Below are positions 16,271 through 23,137 of a stretch of DNA of 23,416 bases, piece after piece. The number at the start of each line of letters is the position of its first letter. The stretch's first letter is position 1. The stretch is from CBDHDN01 sp965261585. GTDB lineage: Bacteria; Pseudomonadota; Alphaproteobacteria; UBA6615. Position numbers and translations under genes: made by a program. A model generated the notes under the pieces. The model saw only the letters and a program-made list of their open reading frames with translations. It was not told where the DNA came from and did not search any database. The stretch spans positions 1 to 23,416 of the forward strand of contig CBDHDN010000081.1 of assembly GCA_965261585.1 (NCBI GenBank), in the 5' to 3' direction.

Positions 16271-16310
16271 TCCTTGGACACAGAATTGGCTTAATCGAAG
16301 TGTCCAAGGA
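16271..16310 (+). promoter_or_regulatory. Stem-loop burying the OrfA ribosome site of the IS
   Basis: TCCTTGGACAC (16271-16281) pairs perfectly with GTGTCCAAGGA (16300-16310) across an 18-base loop. Two more G-U pairs can extend it over 16311-16312. The ribosome site AAGGAGG (16306-16312), nine bases before ATG 16321, lies entirely in the right arm. The left arm is part of the terminal repeat. The equivalent stem is present in copy 1 (4605-4644) and copy 2 (14404-14443). Confidence 0.65.
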
Positions 16311-16320
16311 GGACCGGAAC

Positions 16321-16731
16321 ATGACCGATAATTTTGAGGAGAAAGTTGCTGTTGATGGGCCTGTGGTAAATGCGGGCGAGCTTGGCTCGTCCACGTTTTC
16401 CCCAGGCCAGGCTTTGCCGGCAGGCCCGCTGGGACTTGGCCAGCGATGGACGGTGGCGCGCAAGCGTGAGGTCGTTCTGCGGCTTTTGCGTGACGAGCCG
16501 GTGCAACTTCTGTCGCGCCAGTTGGGCGTAGAGATCTTCCGGCTCGAGCAGTGGCGTGAGAAAGCGATCGGCGGGATCGACGCCTCGCTCAAGCAACGCA
16601 AGGGCGATCCGGTGCAGGCGGAACTGGATAGCGCCATGAAGCGGATCGGAGAGTTGACCATGCAGGTGGAACTGCTGGAGGCCAAGACGGAGACCTTCGG
16701 CCCTTTGGGGCGGCGGAGGTCGCGGCGATGA
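16321..16731 (+). CDS. IS3-like transposase OrfA (helix-turn-helix), copy 3
   Basis: A 136-residue protein, ATG 16321 to TGA 16731. It binds the element ends through the HTH (RKREVVLRLL, then LLSRQLGVEIFRLEQWREK) and probably multimerises through the coiled coil that follows (ELDSAMKRIGELTMQVELLE). It differs from copy 2 by Glu for Lys in NFEEKVAV. GTG 16300 is an in-frame upstream alternative, but ATG is better placed relative to AAGGAGG. Confidence 0.87.
   Translation: MTDNFEEKVAVDGPVVNAGELGSSTFSPGQALPAGPLGLGQRWTVARKREVVLRLLRDEPVQLLSRQLGVEIFRLEQWREKAIGGIDASLKQRKGDPVQAELDSAMKRIGELTMQVELLEAKTETFGPLGRRRSRR
16701..16707 (+). promoter_or_regulatory. Possible -1 frameshift heptamer (C CCT TTG) in the IS
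   Basis: The OrfA codons here are CCT (16702-16704) and TTG (16705-16707), preceded by C. This fits the X XXY YYZ pattern, and slipping back one base gives CCC TTT and enters the OrfB frame. That frame is open from here through ATG 16728. A fused OrfAB is the usual active IS3 transposase. A competing explanation is coupling through the ATGA overlap with GGAGGT at 16715-16720. Confidence 0.4.
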
Positions 16732-17633
16732 GTGCCGCCACCTCACCCGGCACGGGTCTGGCCTACGGCCTGCGGCGGGTCTGCGCCGCCTGGGGCATGG
16801 CCCGCTCCTCGTTCTACGCCATGACCTCCGGCCAGCACGCCGAGCCGCCGCCGGCAAAGCGTCGGGGACCGAAGCCCGCGATCTCGGACCAGGCGCTGCT
16901 GGTGGCGATCGAAGCCGACCTGGAGGCATTGCCCTGGGAGGGCGAGGGCTACCGCAAGGTCTGGGCTCGGCTTCGGGTCTGTCGCGACATCCGGGTTGCC
17001 CGCAAGCGGGTGCTCCGCCTGATGCGCGAGAACAATCTGCTCTCGCCCCATCGCTGCCGCCGCCGTGGCGGCAATCCCCATGACGGTGAGATCATCACTC
17101 ATGCCCCGAACCTCATGTGGGGCACCGATGGCGTTCGGGTGTTCACGGTGGACGACGGCTGGGGCTGGATCTTCACCGCCGTCGAGCATTGGAACGCCGA
17201 GTGTGTCGGCTGGCATGTCTGCAAGCGCGGCGACCGCTTCGCCGCCCTGCAGCCGATCTCCATGGGGCTTGCCGGGCTGTATGGCTCGACCGCGGCCGGC
17301 GCGGCTCGGGGGCTGGCCTTGCGGATGGATCACGGCTCCCAGTATCTGTCGGACCACTTCACCAACCAGATCAAGTTCTGGGGCATCCAGCCGTCCTACG
17401 CCTTCGTCGCCGAGCCCCAGACCAACGGCGTCGCCGAGCGGTTCAATCGCACGCTGAAGGAACAGATCATCCATGGTCGCATCTACCGCAACATCGCGGA
17501 GCTGCGGGACGCCGTCCGCGACTTCGTCGAACTCTACAATGCCCAGTGGATCGTCGAAAAGAACGGCTACCTGAGCCCCGCTCAAGCTCGTCAGGCGTGG
17601 CACGCCGCGATCTCAATCAGGCCCGCCGCGTGA
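16728..17633 (+). CDS. IS3-like transposase OrfB (rve integrase domain), copy 3
   Basis: A 301-residue catalytic subunit, ATG 16728 to TGA 17633, overlapping OrfA by ATGA with its own ribosome site GGAGGT. The DDE residues are in WGTDGVRVF, MDHGSQYL and GVAERFNRTLKEQ. It differs from copy 2 at two residues (AEPPPAKRR for AEQPPAKRR, LEALPWEG for LEASPWEG). No disruption is seen, so this and copy 2 are the likely sources of active transposase. Confidence 0.9.
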   Translation: MSAATSPGTGLAYGLRRVCAAWGMARSSFYAMTSGQHAEPPPAKRRGPKPAISDQALLVAIEADLEALPWEGEGYRKVWARLRVCRDIRVARKRVLRLMRENNLLSPHRCRRRGGNPHDGEIITHAPNLMWGTDGVRVFTVDDGWGWIFTAVEHWNAECVGWHVCKRGDRFAALQPISMGLAGLYGSTAAGAARGLALRMDHGSQYLSDHFTNQIKFWGIQPSYAFVAEPQTNGVAERFNRTLKEQIIHGRIYRNIAELRDAVRDFVELYNAQWIVEKNGYLSPAQARQAWHAAISIRPAA

Positions 17634-17668
17634 GACAAACTTGTGTCCAAGGAACCGGGTGCGCTACA

Positions 17669-17682
17669 GACAGACCACCGTC
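17669..17682. repeat. Target duplication, right of IS copy 3 (14 bp)
   Basis: GACAGACCACCGTC, identical to 16241-16254. Confidence 0.9.
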
Positions 17683-17818
17683 TTCTGCGACGACGACTAT
17701 GCCACGCGGCCGTTCCACTTGGCTGCTCGACCATTCGTGGGTTCCCGCACGGGCGGTTGCCGGCGTGGCCCCGGCAAATCTATGCTGGCCGGGCAGCGCG
17801 CAACGGAAGGCGGCAGCC

Positions 17819-18587
17819 ATGGACGAGCGGTCGGAGCTGACGGGGCAGGTCGCCATCGTCACGGGCGCATCGAGCGGGCTCGGCAGCCACTTCGCGCGCA
17901 CGCTGGCGGTGGCCGGGGCCAAGGTTGCGCTGGCGGCGCGGCGGCTCGACCGGACCGAGGCGCTGGCCGCCGAGATCGAGGCCGCCGACGGCCGCGCCCT
18001 GCCGGTCGCCCTCGATGTCACCGACGCAGGCACCATCGCCGCCGCCATCGACGTCGCCGAGACCGAGCTCGGGCCGCTCTCGATCCTTGTCAACAACGCC
18101 GGCATCGCCGCCTCCCAACCGCTCGAGGAGACCGAGCCGGCGGACTGGGACCGGGTCATCGACACGAACCTGCGCGGCGCCTTCCTGATGGCGCGCGAGG
18201 CGGCCGGCCACATGATCCGCCTCGGCCGGCCCGGCCGCATCGTCAACATTGCCTCGGCACTGGCCGACACCGCGGCGGCCCGGATGCACGCCTATGCCGC
18301 GTCCAAGGCCGGCCTCGTCCAGCTGACGCGGACCCTGGCGGTCGAGCTGGCGCCGCACGCGATCCTCGTCAACGCGATCTCGCCGGGCTACATCAAGACC
18401 GACCTCAACCGGGCCTTCCTCGACGGGCCCGGTGGTGAAAAAGTCGTGCGGCGCACGCCGCTGCGGCGCCTCGGCATGGCGGCCGACCTGGACGGCGCGC
18501 TCATGCTGCTGGCCGGGGCCCGGCGGCGCGTTCATGACCGGCAGCGTCATCACCGTCGATGGCGGCCTCACCTTGAGCGCGCTGTGA
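17819..18587 (+). pseudogene. SDR-family oxidoreductase (LvaD-like position), frameshifted near its 3' end
   Basis: Starts at ATG 17819 behind GGAAGGCGG. It shows the classical SDR order: VAIVTGASSGLG, LVNNAGIA, VNIASALADT (Ser), YAASK (Tyr, Lys) and PGYIKTDLN. One extra G in the run 18515-18518 throws the end out of frame. Removing it gives LLAGPGGAFMTGSVITVDGG and a stop at TGA 18585-18587, for a normal 255-residue protein. In the levulinate pathway the SDR LvaD reduces a 4-keto group. That role is inferred from the neighbours. Without the correction the product has a long Arg-rich wrong tail. The defect may be a sequencing error in a G run. Confidence 0.8.
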
Positions 18588-18599
18588 GACGCTGAGGCC

Positions 18600-19795
18600 A
18601 TGGACTTCGCCCTGCCGGCCGACGTCGCCGCCTCAGGACGCGCATCCGCGCCTTTGTCGCCGCCCACATCCTGCCCTTGGAGCAGGACACCGCGAACTTC
18701 GACGAACACGAAAACATCCGCGTCGATCTGCTTGAAAAGATACGCGAACGCGTCAAGGCCGAGGGCCTGTGGGCGCCGCAGATGCCGGCCGCCCGCGGCG
18801 GCCTCGGCCTGTCGGTCGTCGGCATGGCGGCGTGCTACGAGGAGATGGGCCGCGCCCGCTTCGGCCCGGTCTGTTTCAATTGCGCCGCGCCCGACGACGG
18901 CAACATGATCCTGCTCGCGAAGGTCGCGACCGAGGCCCAGGCTGCGCGTTGGCTGCAGCCCGTCGTCGACGGCAAGGTGCGCTCCGCCTTCGCCATGACC
19001 GAGCCGGCGCCGGGCGCCGGCTCCGACCCGTCGGCGATGCTGACGACGGCGACACGCCGCGGCGACCGCTGGGTCGTGCGCGGGCGCAAATGGTTCATCA
19101 CCGGCGCCGCGTTCGCCCAGCATTTCATCCTCGTCGCCCGCACCGGCGACGATCCCCGGCGCGGCCTGACGGCGTTCCTGTTCGACGCCGACCAGCCGGG
19201 CTGGCGCATCGTCCGGCGCATCCCGATCATGGGTCCGGAGGAGCATGGCGGCCATTGCGAGCTCGCGCTCGACGGGCTCAAGATCCCAGACGACAACCGG
19301 CTGATGGGCGTCGGCGACGGCCTGAAGGTGACCCAGATCCGCCTCGGCACGGCGCGCCTGACCCACTGCATGCGCTGGCTCGGCATGGCCCAGCGCGCGC
19401 TCGGCGAATGCCTCGACCACGTGCGTGAGCGCACCAGCCACGGCGCCGCGCTGGCCGAGCACGAGGGCGTTCAATGGATGCTCGGCGAGGCCGCCATGCA
19501 GATCGAGGTCGGCCGCCTGCTGACCATGCGCGCGGCAGCCAAGCTCGATGCAGGCGATTTCGCCCGCAAGGAGGTCTCGATGGCCAAGATCGCCGTCGCC
19601 GACGTGCTGCACAAGGCGATCGACACGGCGATCCAGCTGACCGGCGCGCGCGGCTACAGCCGCGACCTGCCGCTCGAATGGATGTACCGCTACGCCCGCC
19701 AGGCGCGCCTCGTCGACGGCGCCTCGGAGGTGCACAAGATGGTCCTGGCGCGCCACCTGCTGCAGGACGGGACGGACTTCTGGAGCTGGGATTGA
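18600..19795 (+). pseudogene. Acyl-CoA dehydrogenase (ACAD10/11- or LvaC-like), frameshifted near its 5' end
   Basis: The native start is ATG 18600 (MDFALPADVAA), 12 bp after the SDR stop. One missing C near 18631 moves the rest into another frame (LRTRIRAFVAAHILPLEQDT and onward). Repaired length is 398 residues, typical of the family. Flavin and substrate motifs are intact: SAFAMTEPAPGAGSDPSAM, KWFITGAAF, LTGARGYSRDLPLEWMYRYA and VDGASEVHKMVLARHLL. It acts on acyl-CoA thioesters with FAD. In this gene context the substrate is probably a phosphorylated 4-hydroxyacyl-CoA, as for LvaC. Unrepaired, translation could start only at internal ATG 18677 and lack the first 36 or so residues. Confidence 0.85.
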
Positions 19796-20844
19796 CCGAC
19801 TCGTCCGCGACGGACTCGTCCGTGGGCGCCTGGCCGGCGGCGGCGCGGGCGCGGCTCGCCGCCCACATCGCCGCCCAAGCCGGGGCGGCGAGCGCGCATA
19901 TCGAGGCGATCGAGCGCCTCGTCGGCGGCGCCATTCAGGAGAACTGGGGCCTCAGCGTCGCCGTCGAGGGCGGCCCCCACGCCGGCCGCCAGGCCTGGGT
20001 ACTGCGCACCACCGCGCCGGCACCGGTGCCGGCGAGCCGCACCCAGGCCCAGGAGTTCGCGCTGCTGCGCGCCGCCCACGGCACCGGCGTGGCAGTGCCG
20101 GAGCCGCTGTGGCACTGCGACGACGCGGCCGTCATCGGCCGGCCGTTCACCGTGATGCGACGGCTGCCGGGCACCGCCGTCGCGCCACGCGTCGTCAAGG
20201 CCGTCGCCGCGGCGGGCGCGGGGGAGGCGCTCGCCCGGCGGCTCGGCGCCGAGCTCGCGAAGATCCATGCCATCGTGCCGCCGCGGCCCGACCTCGCCTT
20301 TCTCGCGCCACCGCAAGGGTCCGCGGCCGCGGCGGCGATCGCCGACTACCGCGTCTATCTGGACGGCTGCCGCGCGCCCCACCCGGCGCTCGAATGGGGG
20401 CTGCGCTGGCTCGAACGGCAGGCGCCGCCCGCCGGCGAGGCCGTGCTCGTGCACCGCGACTACCGCACCGGCAACTATATCGTCGGCGACGACGGCGGCC
20501 TCGCCGGTATTCTCGATTGGGAGTTCGCAGGCTGGGGCGAGCCCTTGGAGGACATCGGCTGGTTCTGCGCCAAGTGCTGGCGCTTCGGCGCCACCGATCT
20601 GGCGGCCGGCGGCATCGCCGACCGTGCGCCGTTCTACGCCGGCTACGAGGCCGCGTCGGGCCGCACGATCGACAGCGACGGGGTGCGCTATTGGGAGGTC
20701 ATGGCCCACGTGCGCTGGGCCGTCATCGCCCTGCAGCAGGGCGAGCGCCACGTCGGCGGCGCCCAGCGCGACCTCGAGCTGGCGCTGATCGGCCGCCGCC
20801 CGGCCGAGCTCGAGCACGAGATCCTGGCGATGACGGGCGCATGA
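19792..20844 (+). CDS. APH-family kinase (LvaA-like, hydroxyacyl-CoA phosphotransferase candidate)
   Basis: The likely start is TTG 19792, overlapping the dehydrogenase stop (TTGA) with GGAG six bases upstream; GTG 19822 is an alternative. The product is about 350 residues. Kinase features of the aminoglycoside-phosphotransferase fold: VLVHRDYRTGNYIV (catalytic loop, HxDxxxxN pattern) and GILDWEFAGWGEPLEDIGWF (metal-binding DxE/D segment). The N-lobe has ENWGLSVAVEGG. In ACAD10/11 and in Pseudomonas LvaA this fold phosphorylates the 4-hydroxyl of hydroxyacyl-CoAs. The flanking dehydrogenase and DUF6285 gene make that role far more likely than antibiotic resistance. Confidence 0.85.
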   Translation: MTDSSATDSSVGAWPAAARARLAAHIAAQAGAASAHIEAIERLVGGAIQENWGLSVAVEGGPHAGRQAWVLRTTAPAPVPASRTQAQEFALLRAAHGTGVAVPEPLWHCDDAAVIGRPFTVMRRLPGTAVAPRVVKAVAAAGAGEALARRLGAELAKIHAIVPPRPDLAFLAPPQGSAAAAAIADYRVYLDGCRAPHPALEWGLRWLERQAPPAGEAVLVHRDYRTGNYIVGDDGGLAGILDWEFAGWGEPLEDIGWFCAKCWRFGATDLAAGGIADRAPFYAGYEAASGRTIDSDGVRYWEVMAHVRWAVIALQQGERHVGGAQRDLELALIGRRPAELEHEILAMTGA

Positions 20845-21248
20845 TCCGGGACCGGCCGACGATGGTGGAGCTGCTGGCCGCGGCGCGGGCGAAGCTCGTC
20901 GACGACTTGTTGCCGCTGCTGCCGGAAGCGCGGCGCTACGACGCCCTGCTCGTCGCCACCGCCATGCGCATCGCCATCGCCGAGCAGGCGGCCGGCGATG
21001 ACTGGCAGCGCCAGGCCGCCCGCGATCTCGCCACGCTCTACTACGACGAGGACCCCGGCGGCGGCGACGCCGCGGCCCCGGCGCGCCTCTATCGCCGCTT
21101 CGCGGCCGATATCCGCGCCGGCGCGTTCGACGGGCCGGATGCGCGTGCGACCGCCGCCCGGGCCATCCTGCGCGCCATCGCCGAGCACAAGCTGACGGAG
21201 AACAACCCGAAATACCCGCGGTCGGGGGCGCGCGGCAGCGACCGATAA
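20841..21248 (+). CDS. DUF6285 family protein (LvaB-like kinase partner)
   Basis: A 135-residue protein, ATG 20841, overlapping the kinase stop by ATGA, so the two are translationally coupled. It opens IRDRPTMVELLAAARAKL, has a helical middle (ALLVATAMRIAIAEQ) and ends LRAIAEHKLTENNPKYP, the pattern I associate with DUF6285. In Pseudomonas putida LvaB is a small protein of this kind that works with the kinase LvaA. Its constant place beside the kinase supports a complex. There is no catalytic motif of its own. Confidence 0.75.
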   Translation: MIRDRPTMVELLAAARAKLVDDLLPLLPEARRYDALLVATAMRIAIAEQAAGDDWQRQAARDLATLYYDEDPGGGDAAAPARLYRRFAADIRAGAFDGPDARATAARAILRAIAEHKLTENNPKYPRSGARGSDR

Positions 21249-21257
21249 GGCAGCGCG

Positions 21258-21689
21258 CTAACCCCCGGTGATCAGCTCGCGCATCGCCTCGGACTCGGCC
21301 TCGACCTCCTGCAGGCGCAGCTTGACGACGTCGCCGATCGTGACGATGCCGACCAGCTTGCCGTCATCGACGATCGGCAGGTGGCGAAAGCGCCCCTTGG
21401 TCATTGTCGACATGACGTCGGCAATCGTGCGGTTGGGCGCGCACTTGACAACGTCGCGGGTCATCAGCGCATCGGCACGGCGGTCGAGGATCTTGACACC
21501 GTGCTCGGCGAGTGCCCGGACGATGTCGCGCTCCGACAGGATCCCGGCCACCGTTGCGCCGTCGTCGGAGATGACGACGGCGCCGATGCGCTTGTCCCTC
21601 AGGATCTGGACGATCTCCGACACCTTGACGTCGCCGAGCGCCGTGACGACGCCGGCGCCCTTGTTCTTGAGGATCGTCGATACATACAT
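21258..21689 (-). CDS. CBS-domain pair protein
   Basis: A 143-residue protein starting at ATG 21689 behind AGGAG. It consists of two CBS motifs: VVTALGDVKVSEIVQILRDK to GILSERDIVRAL (about residues 12-68), and DVVKCAPNRTIADVMSTMTK to VGIVTIGDVVKLRL (about 78-132). Stand-alone CBS pairs bind adenine nucleotides and act as sensors, often for a partner enzyme or channel. It converges on the DUF6285 gene with only 9 bp between stops, and there is no obvious terminator there. A strong hairpin lies just upstream of its ribosome site. Confidence 0.88.
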   Translation of the reverse strand: MYVSTILKNKGAGVVTALGDVKVSEIVQILRDKRIGAVVISDDGATVAGILSERDIVRALAEHGVKILDRRADALMTRDVVKCAPNRTIADVMSTMTKGRFRHLPIVDDGKLVGIVTIGDVVKLRLQEVEAESEAMRELITGG

Positions 21690-21707
21690 CGGGCGTCTCC
21701 TAGTGGT

Positions 21708-21748
21708 CTGATCGTGACGCTTGGAGTCCCAAGCGTCGCGTAGATCAG
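21708..21748. promoter_or_regulatory. Long hairpin in the 5' region of the CBS gene
   Basis: GACGCTTGG (21716-21724) and CCAAGCGTC (21729-21737) form a perfect 9-bp stem with a 4-base loop. CTGATC (21708-21713) and GATCAG (21743-21748) extend it by six pairs across a small internal loop. It starts 19 bases before the CBS start codon and has no T tail in either direction. It is therefore more likely a leader structure or operator than a terminator. Confidence 0.5.
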
Positions 21749-22086
21749 CCCACGGAATCAATAGGCAAGCACGGCACCGATGACACGGGGGGCGTGACCG
21801 CAACCGGCCTGCAGACCCAGGGCACGCTGCGTTGGCTGCCGTCACGGGGGTCCCACCCGAGCTGAAGGGTATAGCGCCGTGCACCCCGATGACAAGCGAA
21901 CGCCGTCAGCCGCCGATCGGATCCCAGCCATGGACGCGCGTGTCGCGGGCGGCGCCATCGAAGTCCTCGATCCGCTCATGGAAGCGGCAGGCCGGGCTGG
22001 TGGCCAGCACCCGCGCTCCGTTCGTTCATGCGGTGGGATCCCATGCTAGACTCGGGCCCACTGCGACAAGCGCTGACGAGGCCGGG
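21749..22086. other. Intergenic stretch without a recognisable gene
   Basis: This 338-bp region separates the divergent CBS and methyltransferase-like genes. An open frame runs through it on the plus strand into the next gene, but its predicted peptide is low in family-like character and has no ribosome site. I see no RNA gene. Promoters for both genes are expected here but none could be assigned by eye. Confidence 0.4.
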
Positions 22087-22596
22087 ATGTTGAGCTGGCG
22101 TTTGCTGAGGACGATCATCGTGCTGCCGGGGACCGCGCTGGTGTTCGTGCCGGCGATCATCGTCTATGCGACACGCGGCACGGCGGCGGCCGCGGTGCCG
22201 GCCGCGCCGGGCCAGCCGCTGGCCTGGCTCGGCCTGGCGGCGGCGATTTGCGGCCTGCCCCTGATGATCTGGACCGTGCGTATGTTCCACACGATCGGCA
22301 AGGGCACGCCGGCGCCGTGGGACCCGCCGACGCGGCTGATCGTGCGCGGACCCTATCGCCATGTGCGCAACCCGATGATCACGGGCGTCCTGTTCATGCT
22401 GCTCGCCGAGGCGGCGTTCTTGCGGGCCTGGCCGCTCGTCGCCTGGGCGGGCGCGTTCTTCGCCCTCAACGCGATCTATTTCCTGTTCAGCGAGGAGCCC
22501 GGCCTGGCGCGCCGCTTCGGCGACAACTATCGCGCCTACAAGGCCGGCGTGCCGCGCTGGATCCCGCGGCTGCGGCCGTGGTCGCTGCCGGAGTAG
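22087..22596 (+). CDS. Isoprenylcysteine carboxyl methyltransferase-like membrane protein
   Basis: A 169-residue protein. ATG 22087 (MLSWRLLRTIIVLPG) is chosen over upstream starts because it begins a membrane segment and has GAGG just before. Hydrophobic segments lie at about 8-26, 40-58 and 96-128. The conserved cytoplasmic part is LIVRGPYRHVRNPMITG, then FLFSEEPGLARRFGDNYRAY and VPRWIPR. This is the ICMT/PEMT-type motif set (RNP, EE, Y) that binds S-adenosylmethionine. Bacterial members methylate unknown acceptors. It ends 10 bp before the GFA-family gene, so the two are probably co-transcribed. Confidence 0.8.
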   Translation: MLSWRLLRTIIVLPGTALVFVPAIIVYATRGTAAAAVPAAPGQPLAWLGLAAAICGLPLMIWTVRMFHTIGKGTPAPWDPPTRLIVRGPYRHVRNPMITGVLFMLLAEAAFLRAWPLVAWAGAFFALNAIYFLFSEEPGLARRFGDNYRAYKAGVPRWIPRLRPWSLPE

Positions 22597-22606
22597 GAGC
22601 CGGGCC

Positions 22607-23031
22607 ATGGAATGGACCGGCGGGTGCCTGTGCGGCGCCGTGCGCTTTGCCGCGGAGGCCGACCCCGTACGCGCCGTCAGCTGCCACTGCGGCATGTGCC
22701 GGCGGATCTCCGGCGCCGCGTTCCTCACGTTCGTCCATTTTCCCAAGGCGGCGTTCACTTGGACCGCTGCAGAGCCGACGCGCTACCGGTCATCGCCGGG
22801 GCCGCGCGCGGCTTCTGCCCGCGTTGCGGCAGTACGCTGACCATGCACGAGACCGTGCTCGGCGCCCGCGTCCAGGTGACCCTGGGCAGCCTCGACCGGC
22901 CCGAGCGCGTGCGCCAGGACGATCACGTCTGGACCCAGGATCAGCTGCCGTGGCTCGTCATCGACGACGACCGGCCGCACTTCCCGCGGTCCAGCGATGC
23001 CGTCCCATCGGCGGCGGAGGAGTCGGACTGA
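22607..23031 (+). pseudogene. GFA/CENP-V family zinc protein, frameshifted
   Basis: Starts at ATG 22607 with AGGAG upstream. The Cys pattern of the glutathione-dependent formaldehyde-activating (GFA) family is complete only across two frames: GGCLCGAVRF and SCHCGMCRRISGAAF in the first, GFCPRCGSTLTM in the second. The switch is at a run of four G (22798-22801), where five are needed to read SSPGAARGFC. Repaired length is about 141 residues, ending SAAEESD at TGA 23029-23031. It is probably a zinc-bound cytoplasmic protein; most GFA members have no proven substrate. The defect could be a sequencing error in the G run. Confidence 0.82.
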
Positions 23032-23137
23032 GCCTGCCCGGGGTGGTCCGCGGCTCTGGGCAGGCACGGCCGCGCTGTCGTCCATCCGGCACCAGCGATA
23101 TGCTGGACGCGACACGGGGCAAATAGCGGAAATTCCG

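Larger units (their letters stand above)
16255..17668 (+). mobile_element. IS3-like insertion sequence, copy 3 (1414 bp), intact, plus orientation
   Basis: Same element as copies 1 and 2, inverted relative to them. It begins TGAGTCGGACCCGATTTCC and ends GGTGCGCTACA, with terminal inverted repeats sharing CCTTGGACACA. Both transposase frames are intact. The flanks are intergenic, 137 bp before the SDR gene of the acyl-CoA operon and reading toward it. It has its own perfect 14-bp target duplication, so it inserted independently. Confidence 0.93.

Noticed and set aside
13032..17682. IS copies 2 and 3, in opposite orientation, as a composite transposon carrying the lipoprotein gene
   Set aside because: Each copy has its own perfect 14-bp duplication of different sequence. 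A composite unit would share one duplication at its outer ends.
17780..19756. Long minus-strand open frame opposite the acyl-CoA operon
   Set aside because: It lies antisense to the SDR and dehydrogenase genes with clear family motifs. Its product has no recognisable domain.
19792..20844. APH-family gene as an aminoglycoside resistance gene
   Set aside because: It sits in overlap with an acyl-CoA dehydrogenase and a DUF6285 gene, the arrangement of hydroxyacyl-CoA kinases. No resistance context is present.
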